DNA of 50,898 bases from Candidatus Zambryskibacteria bacterium RIFCSPHIGHO2_01_FULL_46_25 (GCA_001825155.1 MHVH01000003.1:1-50898); one strand, 5' to 3'; positions 13,139 to 20,290 are shown, numbered from the stretch's first letter. A program made the numbers and translations. Notes: a model not told the origin generated them from the sequence alone.

Positions 13139-15067
13139 ATGCGTGACCAACTCAAGAAGACCAAAAGAATAAGAATTCTGCCGCCGAAGCTTGGCGGCAA
13201 TCCTCGGGGCAGAAGCCCTTTTACTCAAGGCGCGCTCGCCTTGGTCATTTTCTTTATCTTGGTAAGCACTTACTCGCTTCTCTCCGGTATCTCCGAGGAT
13301 AAGGCGGAAATTTCTCTCTCCGAGCTCGCGAGCGAAGTAACGGCGGGGAACATTGCATCCATTACCGTAAACGGCGATGACCTCAATATCACATACAGGA
13401 ATGGCGATGAGAAACTCTCCAAGAAAGAAGTCGGCACCGCGCTTACCACCACGCTCAAGAATTACGAAGTGCCGATGGAGGCTCTCGCTGGCGTGGAAAT
13501 CGACGTGAAAAACAACCAAGGTATTTTCTACTGGATAATATCGCTCGCGCCGATACTCTTGCCAATCCTTTTTATAGTCTTCTTCCTCTGGTTCTTGTCT
13601 CGGCAAGTGAAGGGCGCCGGCATGCAGGCCTTCACCTTCGGGCAGTCGAAAGCGAGGATGACGCATCCTTCCGACAAGAGTCAGAAAGTAACTTTCAAGG
13701 ATGTGGCCGGTTGTAGGGAAGCGAAGGAAGAATTGCGGGAGATTGTCGACTTTTTGAAAAATCCGAAGAAGTTCCTCGACATCGGCGCGAGAATTCCGAA
13801 AGGCATTCTGCTTATGGGGGCGCCCGGCACCGGCAAAACTTTATTGGCGCGGGCAGTCGCCGGGGAAGCCGGCGTGTCGTTCTTCTCCATCTCCGGGTCG
13901 GAGTTCGTAGAAATGTTCGTGGGTGTCGGTGCTTCGAGAGTGCGGGACCTCTTCGACCTGGCGAAGAAGGCGGCTCCGGCTATCATCTTCGTCGACGAGA
14001 TTGACGCCGTGGGTCGAGTGCGAGGAACGGGAGTGGGAGGAGGCAATGACGAGCGTGAACAGACGCTAAACCAGATACTGGTAGAGCTAGACGGCTTCGA
14101 GCCCAACGAAAAAGTGATTGTCATGGCGGCGACCAACAGGCCGGACGTGCTCGACCCGGCGCTTCTGCGCCCCGGACGCTTCGACAGGCGAGTGACTCTC
14201 GACCTGCCGGACAGGAAAGATAGGGAAGAGATTCTTGTAATTCACGCGCGCAAAAAACCTTTTGCCGAAGATGTGCACTTGCCGCTTATTGCCGAGAGGA
14301 CGCCGGGCTTCTCGGGCGCGGACCTCTACTCGCTTATGAATGAAGCGGCGATTCTCGCGGCGCGCGAGAATCGCACGCAAGTTTCCCAGTTCGACCTCAT
14401 CCGCTCGATAGAGAAGGTGATGCTCGGTCCGGAGAGGAAGAGCCACGTCCTCTCGCAGAAAGAGAAGGAGCTCACGGCTTTCCACGAAGCGGGACACGCG
14501 GTGGTCGCATCCGTGCTTCCTTACGCCGACCCGGTGCACAAAATTTCCATAATTTCTCGCGGGCGAGTGGCGGGCTATGTGATGAAGTTGCCTCTGGAAG
14601 ACAAAAGGCTCCAGAGCAAGAAAGAATTCCTCGACGATATCGCCGTGGGACTTGGTGGCTATGTGGTGGAGCAAACTTTATATAACGATATTACGACCGG
14701 ACCCTCGAACGACTTACAAGTGGCAACGGCGCTCGCGCGGGATATGGTGACGAAGTACGGCATGAGCGAGAAGATGGGACCCATCGCGCTCGAAAGCTCG
14801 GGGGGCAGGCCGCTCTTCGGCATGGGGGTTGGGGAGAAGGATTACTCGGAGCGAGTGAGCGCGGAGATAGACGCGGAAGTCTCGCGTATCATGCTTGAGG
14901 CGAAGGCGAAGGTGGAGAAAATTATCAAGGAGCACAAGAAAGCTCTTCACGCCATTGCCGAACGCTTGATAGAAGTGGAGACGATAGAGCAGAAAGAATT
15001 TGAAGGTATATTAGTTGCGCATGGCATAGTACCGAAGAAGAAAAAAGATATAGAGCATCAGAAATGA
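13139..15067 (+). CDS. ftsH: ATP-dependent zinc metalloprotease FtsH
   Basis: Membrane-anchored AAA protease that degrades unassembled membrane proteins. Two membrane helices (about 31-50 and 131-153) bracket an extracytoplasmic domain. Walker A GAPGTGKT is at 227-234, Walker [10 protein letters not shown] at 282-290, the second region of homology in [19 protein letters not shown], and the zinc site HEAGH at 449-453. The start at 13139 fits a leaderless transcript; an ATG three codons upstream (13130) lies within the -10. Bases 13179-13199 form a palindrome inside the cytoplasmic N-terminus. The last codons, [15 protein letters not shown], are repeated downstream several times. Confidence 0.96.
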   Translation: MRDQLKKTKRIRILPPKLGGNPRGRSPFTQGALALVIFFILVSTYSLLSGISEDKAEISLSELASEVTAGNIASITVNGDDLNITYRNGDEKLSKKEVGTALTTTLKNYEVPMEALAGVEIDVKNNQGIFYWIISLAPILLPILFIVFFLWFLSRQVKGAGMQAFTFGQSKARMTHPSDKSQKVTFKDVAGCREAKEELREIVDFLKNPKKFLDIGARIPKGILLMGAPGTGKTLLARAVAGEAGVSFFSISGSEFVEMFVGVGASRVRDLFDLAKKAAPAIIFVDEIDAVGRVRGTGVGGGNDEREQTLNQILVELDGFEPNEKVIVMAATNRPDVLDPALLRPGRFDRRVTLDLPDRKDREEILVIHARKKPFAEDVHLPLIAERTPGFSGADLYSLMNEAAILAARENRTQVSQFDLIRSIEKVMLGPERKSHVLSQKEKELTAFHEAGHAVVASVLPYADPVHKISIISRGRVAGYVMKLPLEDKRLQSKKEFLDDIAVGLGGYVVEQTLYNDITTGPSNDLQVATALARDMVTKYGMSEKMGPIALESSGGRPLFGMGVGEKDYSERVSAEIDAEVSRIMLEAKAKVEKIIKEHKKALHAIAERLIEVETIEQKEFEGILVAHGIVPKKKKDIEHQK

Positions 15068-15070
15068 GAA

Positions 15071-15115
15071 AACGCCGACACAATTGTGATTGTGCCGGCG
15101 TTCTGGCCTGAGGCC
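15071..15115. terminator. Double hairpin terminator, copy 1
   Basis: Stem AACGCCGaCACAAT / ATTGTGcCGGCGTT, followed by GGCC/GGCC. It starts four bases after the ftsH stop and serves both ftsH and the minus-strand gene. Almost identical DNA stands at 17855-17899 behind another gene. Confidence 0.8.
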
Positions 15116-15126
15116 GGGGGAGGGAA

Positions 15127-15282
15127 CTAGTCGAAGCAGGCGGCGACACCTGCGGGGATAGCGATCAGACCGACGAGTGCCGCGACGGGCGCGAGACCGA
15201 CCGCGGTGAGAATCCCGATGTTGGCCGCGATTCCTAGGAATTGCAGGGCCTTGGCGGCCCTGCTGTTATGCTGCTGTGCCAT
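15127..15282 (-). CDS. Small hydrophobic protein, 51 aa
   Basis: Starts MAQQHNSRAAKALQ and continues as one long Ala/Gly/Val/Ile-rich hydrophobic stretch, ending AACFD. It is probably a small membrane protein. AAAGGAGGT lies six bases before the ATG, and a consensus promoter and a terminator bracket the gene, so it is a complete monocistronic unit. It is inserted between ftsH and the first displaced ftsH tail. No family recognised. Confidence 0.75.
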   Translation of the reverse strand: MAQQHNSRAAKALQFLGIAANIGILTAVGLAPVAALVGLIAIPAGVAACFD

Positions 15283-15300
15283 GTGGCACCTCCTTTATAT

Positions 15301-15329
15301 ATCCTAGCATACTTCATCTTATTTGTCAA
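15301..15329 (-). promoter_or_regulatory. Promoter of the 51-aa gene
   Basis: Minus strand: TTGACA (15329-15324), 17 bases, TAGGAT (15306-15301). The spacer ends in GTATGC, shared with the promoters at 16559 (ATATGC) and 18395. Confidence 0.85.
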
Positions 15330-15476
15330 GCACTTTTTGTGTATCATAAAAATACCCTTATTTAAAGCCACATTAAGTTTCCTGGATTAAACTAGGCGTA
15401 AAATAATGAGAAAAATAGAAATGATTTGATAAAAGGTGCGTTTTATTTGTATATATTGTCTGTATAATAAAAAATT
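15330..15476. other. AT-rich spacer before hicB
   Basis: No gene seen. A TATAAT at about 15465-15470 lies eight bases before hicB and is its likely -10. Confidence 0.5.
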
Positions 15477-15701
15477 ATGAAGAAAACTCGAATTTTTACG
15501 GCTATCTATAAAAAGGTTTCTGGTGGTTATTCTACTTGGATTGAAGAAATGCCAAATGTTATTTCGGAAGGCAAGACTCGTAAGGAAGCTGAAAGAAACA
15601 TCAAAGATGCACTCTCTCTTATGCTTGAGACTAACTTTATTATGTCTATGAAAGACGCTACCGGAAAAGTTGAGCGCTCGAACATCAAGGTGGCTGCATG
15701 A
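15477..15701 (+). CDS. hicB: HicB-family antitoxin
   Basis: 74 aa with the partial RNase H-like fold of HicB: YKKVSGGYSTWIEEMPNVISEGKTRKEAERNIKDALSLML. It neutralises HicA. No C-terminal DNA-binding domain is visible, so autoregulation is not evident. The stop overlaps the hicA start by four bases, and a -10 box directly precedes the ATG. Confidence 0.88.
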   Translation: MKKTRIFTAIYKKVSGGYSTWIEEMPNVISEGKTRKEAERNIKDALSLMLETNFIMSMKDATGKVERSNIKVAA

Positions 15702-15889
15702 ACAGAGCCAAATTAATTCTACATTTACTCAAACACGGCTGTATTCTCTTGCGCGAAGGTTCGAGACATTCTATTTACAAGAATCTCATTACGGGAGCAC
15801 AAACCACTGTGCCGAGAAAATCTACACTGCTTTTATTTACGGCTAAAGGAATTTGCAAACAGCTTGGCGTTTCTTGGTTCCGTAAATAA
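15698..15889 (+). CDS. hicA: HicA-family mRNA interferase toxin
   Basis: 63 aa, dsRBD-like fold, cleaves mRNA on the ribosome. The family core is REGSRHSIYKN...TTVPRKSTLLLFTAKGICKQLGV. The catalytic histidine is probably the His of SRH. The order antitoxin-toxin is the reverse of the classic hicAB order but common. The pair lies between two copies of the ftsH 3' tail. Confidence 0.88.
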   Translation: MNRAKLILHLLKHGCILLREGSRHSIYKNLITGAQTTVPRKSTLLLFTAKGICKQLGVSWFRK

Positions 15890-15901
15890 CACTCTTTCAT
15901 T

Positions 15902-15949
15902 CACGGAATAGTGCCGAAGAAGAAAAAAGATATAGAGCATCAGAAATAA
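15902..15949 (+). pseudogene. Displaced ftsH tail, copy 2 (16 codons)
   Basis: Reads [15 protein letters not shown]-stop. Against the real ftsH end (15020-15067) it differs at CAT/CAC, GGC/GGA, GTA/GTG and TGA/TAA, all synonymous. Such a pattern requires a history as a functional coding end. Confidence 0.9.
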
Positions 15950-15961
15950 TTTAACCTCACC

Positions 15962-15986
15962 CACTTGGAAACTCAGTTTCCAAGTG
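15962..15986. repeat. REP palindrome, type B, copy 1
   Basis: Arms CACTTGGAAACT and AGTTTCCAAGTG around C. Same length and same CACTT...AAGTG ends as the type A palindromes but a different core. Flanked on both sides by ftsH tails. Confidence 0.85.
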
Positions 15987-16010
15987 AAAGATATAGAGCA
16001 TCAGAAATAA
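15987..16010 (+). pseudogene. Displaced ftsH tail, copy 3 (8 codons)
   Basis: Reads KDIEHQK-stop (TAA), directly abutting the palindrome. Confidence 0.85.
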
Positions 16011-16027
16011 ATTTTTGGAATGAAAAA

Positions 16028-16052
16028 GGGCCTCGCGCGTAGCGCGAGGCCC
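16028..16052 (-). terminator. Cassette terminator
   Basis: Perfect stem GGGCCTCGCGC / GCGCGAGGCCC with loop GTA. Ends the minus-strand gene that follows. Confidence 0.85.
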
Positions 16053-16065
16053 CAAAGACGATCGG

Positions 16066-16443
16066 TCAGTCGATATCGCCGAGCCAGTGCTCGACGCGGT
16101 CTTTCTCGACCGCCGAGCACTGGGCCGAAGCCCACTCCGGTCGCCGACGGCCCTGACGGTCCTTGCACTGGTATGCAAGGACGAGTTGACCGTTGACCCG
16201 GAGGAAGAGGTACCAGCCGATGAAGGCTGACACCCCCATCCGCCACTGTACCGTACCCAGGGTCGGGTGATTGATAGTTTCCCACCCTCGGCGCGATCTC
16301 TTGGAGATGCCGACTTCGGTGAGGCTGGCGAGGAGGTTCCAGATCCTTGCAAGCCTCCAATCATTGTAGTTCACCATCTCCGGCACTTCGCCGGAGACGA
16401 GCGCCGAAAGGGTAGACACAAACCAGCCCTGGTTTCGAATCAT
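16066..16443 (-). CDS. Hypothetical protein, single-gene cassette
   Basis: 125 aa from the ATG at 16443, which follows CAGGAGGACATC. The ATG at 16467 has no ribosome site. Trp-rich, basic, with no signal peptide or clear membrane span; not recognised. It has its own promoter, a structured leader of about 110 bases and a terminator. It lies between ftsH-tail copies 3 and 4. Confidence 0.7.
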   Translation of the reverse strand: MIRNQGWFVSTLSALVSGEVPEMVNYNDWRLARIWNLLASLTEVGISKRSRRGWETINHPTLGTVQWRMGVSAFIGWYLFLRVNGQLVLAYQCKDRQGRRRPEWASAQCSAVEKDRVEHWLGDID

Positions 16444-16552
16444 GATGTCCTCCTGTCCAGCGTTCATGACACTGGCTCTGTGAGCGTCCGCCTTAGCGGT
16501 CCGCGAGGAACTCCGGTGTCGCCGGAGCGCGAGAGGGTCTAACCCTCAGTCT
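16444..16552 (-). other. Structured 5' leader of the 125-aa gene
   Basis: Read on the minus strand: three consecutive hairpins, GAGGGT/ACCCTC, CTCCGG/CCGGAG and CCGC/GCGG, between the promoter and the ribosome site. Could be a regulatory leader; no known riboswitch is recognised. Confidence 0.5.
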
Positions 16553-16558
16553 TTTTAC

Positions 16559-16587
16559 ATCTTAGCATATCTCACTCTATTTGTCAA
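16559..16587 (-). promoter_or_regulatory. Cassette promoter
   Basis: Minus strand TTGACA, 17 bases, TAAGAT; the spacer ends in ATATGC. Confidence 0.85.
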
Positions 16588-16638
16588 GGACTTTTTCTGT
16601 TTCATTAAAATAGGTCTAGAAATAAGGGTTTCTGCCAA

Positions 16639-16659
16639 AATATAGAGCATCAAAAATAG
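16639..16659 (+). pseudogene. Displaced ftsH tail, copy 4 (7 codons)
   Basis: Reads NIEHQK-stop (TAG), with CAA for CAG and one Asp/Asn change relative to ftsH. Confidence 0.75.
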
Positions 16660-16670
16660 TTTGACCTACC

Positions 16671-16695
16671 CACTTGGAAACTGAGTTTCCAAGTG
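16671..16695. repeat. REP palindrome, type B, copy 2
   Basis: Same arms as the copy at 15962 with G at the centre. About 80 bases around it (tail-palindrome-tail) repeat the arrangement at 15930-16010 with few differences. Confidence 0.85.
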
Positions 16696-16719
16696 AAAGA
16701 CATAGAGCATCAGAAATAG
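16696..16719 (+). pseudogene. Displaced ftsH tail, copy 5 (8 codons)
   Basis: Reads KDIEHQK-stop (TAG), with GAC for GAT (synonymous). Confidence 0.82.
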
Positions 16720-16722
16720 AAA

Positions 16723-16755
16723 AAGGCTCCGGCCGCGTGATGCGGCTGAAGCCTT
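16723..16755 (-). terminator. Cassette terminator
   Basis: Stem AAGGCT..GGCCGC / GCGGCT..AGCCTT, ending the minus-strand lipoprotein gene. Confidence 0.75.
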
Positions 16756-16770
16756 CGTGCGTTGCCGCCG

Positions 16771-17055
16771 TTAGCGGCAAACGACCCAGTAGCCTTCGTC
16801 TCTCCCGTATCCTCCGGTTCCGCTGCCGGCCACAGAAAAGTTGGCAGGGCACTGGTGAGTAGCGAGAAATTTCGAGAGAGCGTTCCCGAAGTTCGCTCCA
16901 GTCAACGGGAAATAGTAGACCCCGTTTCCATAGTTGAGGAAGTCTTTCGACTCCTGCTCAGCCGCCGCGACATTCTTGATGTTCTTGGGGTTGGCGGCCA
17001 GATCACAGGCCGCCAGAATAGCGGCCAAGAACAGGACACAAATCAGTCTCATCAT
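16771..17055 (-). CDS. Small predicted lipoprotein
   Basis: 94 aa (or 93 from the second ATG). Signal MRLICVLFLAAILAAC: positive start, hydrophobic core, lipobox LAAC with Cys as the mature residue 1. The mature part, about 78 aa, has two more cysteines (QCPANF, VVCR) and Gly-rich turns; function unknown. AGGAGAGT precedes the start. Own promoter and terminator: a one-gene cassette. Confidence 0.78.
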   Translation of the reverse strand: MMRLICVLFLAAILAACDLAANPKNIKNVAAAEQESKDFLNYGNGVYYFPLTGANFGNALSKFLATHQCPANFSVAGSGTGGYGRDEGYWVVCR

Positions 17056-17084
17056 CGGTACTCTCCTGAAGGTAATCTTGATAC

Positions 17085-17113
17085 ATTATATACTTTATAA
17101 AATATTTTGTCAA
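17085..17113 (-). promoter_or_regulatory. Cassette promoter
   Basis: Minus strand TTGACA, 17 bases, TATAAT: full consensus. Confidence 0.88.
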
Positions 17114-17137
17114 ACACTTTTTGTATTTCGTCAGTAA

Positions 17138-17461
17138 TTACGCTCTGGCTTTAGATTGGGTAGCCATGGCGAAGAGCATAAAATATTTTTCCAAATCAGC
17201 CAGGCTGCTTTTATATTCACTGCCACCGAGAACCGCATCGGCGAAAGTTTCTCTTGCCCTATCCAATTCGGCTCTGCGCCTCTTCCAGCGAGCGTCCATT
17301 TGGATTAGGTCAAACAAAGACATTGCTCGCTCTACTGCTCCCCAAAATGATTTCTCATCCTTATTTTGCCATTTGGCGGCACGACCCACTTCGCTTCCCA
17401 GATTGCCGAGCTGTTCCGCGAGCGAGAGCGCGGACCATCTTTCTTTTGAAATTGCGACCAT
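17138..17461 (-). CDS. Hypothetical all-helical protein paired with DUF5674
   Basis: 107 aa: SLAEQLGNLGSEVGRAAKWQ..., then RARETFADAVLGGSEYKSSLADLEKYFMLFA. Predicted helical bundle, no catalytic motif visible. It starts one base after the DUF5674 stop, so they form one operon. A two-gene toxin-antitoxin-like unit is possible but unproven. Confidence 0.7.
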   Translation of the reverse strand: MVAISKERWSALSLAEQLGNLGSEVGRAAKWQNKDEKSFWGAVERAMSLFDLIQMDARWKRRRAELDRARETFADAVLGGSEYKSSLADLEKYFMLFAMATQSKARA

Positions 17462-17462
17462 A

Positions 17463-17810
17463 TTACTTTATTAATTTGCCTACTATTTCTCGAATTTTGT
17501 TCTGGACCGAAATATCTTCTACCCCGCGGGTCTTATTTCCGAGCGCCGGCTTGAGATTGATCATAGAGTCAAACTCGATAAAATCTTCCCCGTCTTTATC
17601 CAAATATAAATTTATGCCCCAAGTATTGGCGCCTTGGGAACATTCTTTTTCTATAAGGAGAGATTGGATATCGACATGCAGTTCGCCTCCGACTCCCATG
17701 ATACTCTGCTCAATATCCACCACGGCCTTTATTATGTCCCCATATTGTTCATGAGCTAAGCTTCTTAATTCTTTTCTGCCCATACCATCTTTAATGATTC
17801 TTGTTTCCAT
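17463..17810 (-). CDS. DUF5674 family protein
   Basis: 115 aa. The core AVVDIEQSIMGVGGELHVDIQSLLIEKECSQGANTWGINLY...DFIEFDSMINLKPALGNKTRGVED is that of DUF5674, a family of unknown function frequent in Patescibacteria. Upstream of, and coupled to, the helical protein gene. Confidence 0.8.
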   Translation of the reverse strand: METRIIKDGMGRKELRSLAHEQYGDIIKAVVDIEQSIMGVGGELHVDIQSLLIEKECSQGANTWGINLYLDKDGEDFIEFDSMINLKPALGNKTRGVEDISVQNKIREIVGKLIK

Positions 17811-17830
17811 GAAAGCAATCTTATCACACT

Positions 17831-17850
17831 AAGATAAAGCATCAGAAATG
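17831..17850 (+). pseudogene. Degenerate ftsH tail, copy 6
   Basis: AAGATAAAGCATCAGAAATG retains most of the ftsH-tail bases with a deletion and no stop. The next 60 bases match those that follow the true ftsH end. Confidence 0.7.
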
Positions 17851-17854
17851 GGAA

Positions 17855-17899
17855 AACGCCGACACAATTGTGATTGTGCCGGCGTTCTGGCCTGAGGCC
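17855..17899 (-). terminator. Double hairpin terminator, copy 2
   Basis: Nearly identical to 15071-15115 although the genes it ends (51-aa hydrophobic protein there, lipoprotein here) are unrelated. Confidence 0.8.
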
Positions 17900-17910
17900 G
17901 GGGGAGGGAG

Positions 17911-18336
17911 CTAGCGGTTGCCAATGTTGTCGTCGGCGTTCTCGATCAGTTCCTTGATCCGGGTGACCGTCGCCTCTGGCGTGTCACCCGAATTGATCAC
18001 GCGCTCAATGTTGGCGTAGGTTGTCTCGTGTTCGACGAGCCGCGCGAGGTCGTCGCCGCAACGCGCGGTAACGGTGTTGAGCGGGAGCATCTCGGTCCAG
18101 ATGTCGCCTCCGTCGCTCACGAAAACGCGAACGGCCTGGACTTGCCCGTTGACGCAGACGACGTAGACGGCGCCGATCCTGCTGACCGGCGTGCCGTCCG
18201 TGGCGGAGGTGGCGAGTACGGTGCCGCCGTACTCGCCCTTCACGTAGCGGTCGACGTCGGTCTTCAAGGCGTCACTGCACCCGACGATGCCGAAGCACGA
18301 GACGGCCAGCATGATTAGAAAGCAAATCTTCTTCAT
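17911..18336 (-). CDS. Predicted lipoprotein
   Basis: 141 aa from the ATG at 18336, which follows GGGAGAGATTCCG and lies downstream of a consensus promoter; longer starts would precede the transcription start. Signal MKKICFLIMLAVSCFGIVGC with lipobox IVGC. The mature domain has VYVVCVNGQVQAVRVFVSDGG and an acidic helical end. Function unknown. Single-gene cassette. Confidence 0.78.
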   Translation of the reverse strand: MKKICFLIMLAVSCFGIVGCSDALKTDVDRYVKGEYGGTVLATSATDGTPVSRIGAVYVVCVNGQVQAVRVFVSDGGDIWTEMLPLNTVTARCGDDLARLVEHETTYANIERVINSGDTPEATVTRIKELIENADDNIGNR

Positions 18337-18394
18337 CGGAATCTCTCCCGTCCAGGGGAAACTGCCAGTGGCAGGTCCTGAACTATCTTTTTTC

Positions 18395-18423
18395 ATCTTA
18401 GCATACTTCAGTTTATTTGTCAA
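18395..18423 (-). promoter_or_regulatory. Cassette promoter
   Basis: Minus strand TTGACA, 17 bases, TAAGAT; the spacer ends in GTATGC. Confidence 0.85.
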
Positions 18424-18517
18424 TGCTTCGCATTGCTTCAGGTTCGCTCGGGCTCTATGTGAGCAAGCTCCCATATTCCCTCGCTGCCTGAAGTCAAGCA
18501 CTTTTGTGGGGTATAAG

Positions 18518-18543
18518 AAAAACGGCTCGAGTGAGCCGTTTTT
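18518..18543 (-). terminator. Terminator of the DUF378 gene
   Basis: Perfect stem AAAAACGGCTC / GAGCCGTTTTT with loop GAGT. Confidence 0.8.
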
Positions 18544-18571
18544 CTCGATTAGGATTTATTCTTAAATCTAA

Positions 18572-18766
18572 TTACATTCCCTGGCCGTTGCAGGACTTGC
18601 ACAAACTCTTGTGAGTGAAGACTTCGTAGAGGGCGGAAAGACCGACGAGAATGTAAACCACCGTCATGAGGCCGGCTGGCAACCAGTTGCCGATGCCATA
18701 GCCGAATGCCTCAAGACCCCAGTTCAGACCTCCGATGATGAGCAGGATAAACGTAATCTTATGCAT
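18572..18766 (-). CDS. DUF378 small membrane protein
   Basis: 64 aa with two helices: ITFILLIIGGLNWGLEAFGYGIGNWL... and VVYILVGLSALYEVFT. The motif GGLNWGL and the YILVG(L) repeat define DUF378, function unknown. The C-terminus carries CKSCNGQGM, resembling a single DnaJ-type CxxCxGxG zinc knuckle, which is unusual for the family. Confidence 0.85.
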   Translation of the reverse strand: MHKITFILLIIGGLNWGLEAFGYGIGNWLPAGLMTVVYILVGLSALYEVFTHKSLCKSCNGQGM

Positions 18767-18828
18767 TTCTTTGGATATTAATTATTAAGGGCATTTAACC
18801 CTGCTTATATTGTACCTTGCTTGGAGCA

Positions 18829-19404
18829 CTAGTTATTCACACCTTCGGGCTGTGGCTTCACTCCGGCATTGGCCATGGAAACTATCCGCATGATGGCGTT
18901 CTTGGCTTCTTCTGGTCTTGGAATCTGTTTGAAGATGAAGCTCTGCTCCATGCCGGCGGTCTGCACGATGATGTCGCCGTAGTGAATCATGGTTGGAAGC
19001 ACTCCTTTGGTTGAGACGGTGATGTCTTGGATGCGATAGATATGGAGTTCAGAGACCTTCCTGTTGAAGAAACCACTCTGCTCGCGCTCTATGATTCTTC
19101 TGTCTGTCAGAATGACGGTATTGAGGGTATACATCATGAGATAGAAGAAAGCGATAATCCAAATAATCATGAGGTAGACGCTTGAGGCGAAAAGGAATAA
19201 GAGGAGGAAATTGGCGACGATGTATGAATAGAAGATGAAGAAAATAAATATCGGCACGAGGCAGAAGAGACCTAAAGTGCTTACCGGCAGGAGAGCGATG
19301 AATGGGTGCCGGCGCAAGAGTAGGACGACTTCCTCACCCTTCTCCTGTCCTTCGAAGCTCTTGGACGACTCGCTGAAGATGGAAATAATTCGATCAATCA
19401 TCAT
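18829..19404 (-). CDS. PH-domain (YdbS/DUF304-like) membrane protein
   Basis: 191 aa: two long membrane helices (about 36-60 and 64-92) followed by a bacterial PH domain, LNTVILTDRRIIEREQSGFFNRKVSELHIYRIQDITV. Function unknown. It overlaps the upstream membrane gene by four bases (ATGA), a coupled pair. Confidence 0.8.
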   Translation of the reverse strand: MMIDRIISIFSESSKSFEGQEKGEEVVLLLRRHPFIALLPVSTLGLFCLVPIFIFFIFYSYIVANFLLLFLFASSVYLMIIWIIAFFYLMMYTLNTVILTDRRIIEREQSGFFNRKVSELHIYRIQDITVSTKGVLPTMIHYGDIIVQTAGMEQSFIFKQIPRPEEAKNAIMRIVSMANAGVKPQPEGVNN

Positions 19405-19619
19405 TTTGAAATAAGAGAAGCCAGGTCCAAATTGGCGAAGAGGATGACGCTTGCGCCGAAAAGGATGACCGAACCAATGAAGAAGACCGCGGCGAAGCGC
19501 TTGGGCTGGGTGCCGACGCCGAAGCGGGTGAGGTGATAGAAGATGACGAAGACCGCTCCCCAGAAGATGAGATAGACCGCGAACATGATGGCATTGAGTG
19601 CGATTGCTACGCCGGACAT
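19401..19619 (-). CDS. Small two-helix membrane protein
   Basis: 72 aa from the ATG at 19619 (MSGVAIALNAIMF). Two or three hydrophobic stretches separated by a short basic loop GVGTQPKRF. Not recognised. It starts upstream of and overlaps the PH-domain gene, so they are likely partners. Confidence 0.68.
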   Translation of the reverse strand: MSGVAIALNAIMFAVYLIFWGAVFVIFYHLTRFGVGTQPKRFAAVFFIGSVILFGASVILFANLDLASLISK

Positions 19620-19649
19620 ATATTTATGATAGCACCAAACACTATTTGT

Positions 19650-19740
19650 GGTCACGGATATTTTTCTGTTGAAAAATTCCTCGACCCCGCCTCGTCTGCC
19701 TACGCAGACTCCGGCGCGCACAAAACTTCGTTTTGTGCGC
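19650..19740. repeat. GGTCACG fold-back repeat, copy 1
   Basis: Core GGTCACGGATA, an AATTTTT-like palindrome, then GACCCCGCCTCG and a variable end. The variable end CGCGCACAAAAC is the inverted copy of GTTTTGTGCGCG, which is the last bases of tRNA-Ile plus its flank, so a strong hairpin forms on the tRNA 3' end. Confidence 0.7.
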
Positions 19741-19809
19741 GTGCTTGGATTCGAACCAAGGACCGCAGAGGTATAAGCTCTGTGCTCTAACCAACTGAGC
19801 TACACGCGC
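19736..19809 (-). tRNA. tRNA-Ile with anticodon UAU
   Basis: Acceptor GCGCGTG / CACGCGC, D-arm GCTC/GAGC, anticodon stem CAGAG/CTCTG with loop CTTATAC (anticodon TAT), T-arm CTTGG/CCAAG, discriminator A, no encoded CCA. It reads AUA directly. Confidence 0.93.
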
Positions 19810-19832
19810 GTTGAACACTAATATAGCAAAAT

Positions 19833-20252
19833 CTAGGCAAATTTTCTTTTTGCCTTGCGGAATAGGCGGCGGGCGCGGAAGAGCTCTAGGTGCATGACGG
19901 GGGAGAGCCATTCTATGGAAGCAGCAAAGAGCGCTCCGCCGGTAAAGAAGGTCGTCTGCTGGACCATGCGGGAGGTGAAGCTGACGCCCAGAAGTTTATT
20001 GGCGTAGAATGGGGTGAAGCCGACATTGGTGATGCCCGAGGGATTGCCGGCAAGCGTGCGGAGCTTCTCTTCGAGAATAGTGAGAGGGCAGTTGCCGAAG
20101 TATGACCACAAGACGACTGTGGCTATAAGTGCTCCGGCTTCCCACGGGCGGAAGCGTTTGTAGCGGAAGGAGATAAGGAGGCCGACGATAACCGCCACGA
20201 TGATAGTTGCGTGCGTAACAGCGGTCACATCTGCCCAGAAGTTGTAATCCAT
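19833..20252 (-). CDS. DUF2784 membrane protein
   Basis: 139 aa with four membrane helices. The N-terminal THATIIVAVIVGLLISFRYKRFRPWE and the GNCPLTILEEKLRTLAG motif identify DUF2784, function unknown. Confidence 0.85.
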   Translation of the reverse strand: MDYNFWADVTAVTHATIIVAVIVGLLISFRYKRFRPWEAGALIATVVLWSYFGNCPLTILEEKLRTLAGNPSGITNVGFTPFYANKLLGVSFTSRMVQQTTFFTGGALFAASIEWLSPVMHLELFRARRLFRKAKRKFA

Positions 20253-20290
20253 ATAAAAATTCTATCACAAAACTGTTGTATAATGATTGA

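Noticed and set aside
15902-16719. Interpretation of the ftsH-tail copies as a CRISPR-like or simple tandem array
   Set aside because: Spacing is irregular, the spacers are whole genes or palindromes, and differences follow codon positions, so they are gene-end duplicates.
18337-18501. N-terminal extension of the 141-aa lipoprotein up to 18501
   Set aside because: It would run through the consensus promoter and hide the lipoprotein signal; the ATG at 18336 has a ribosome site.
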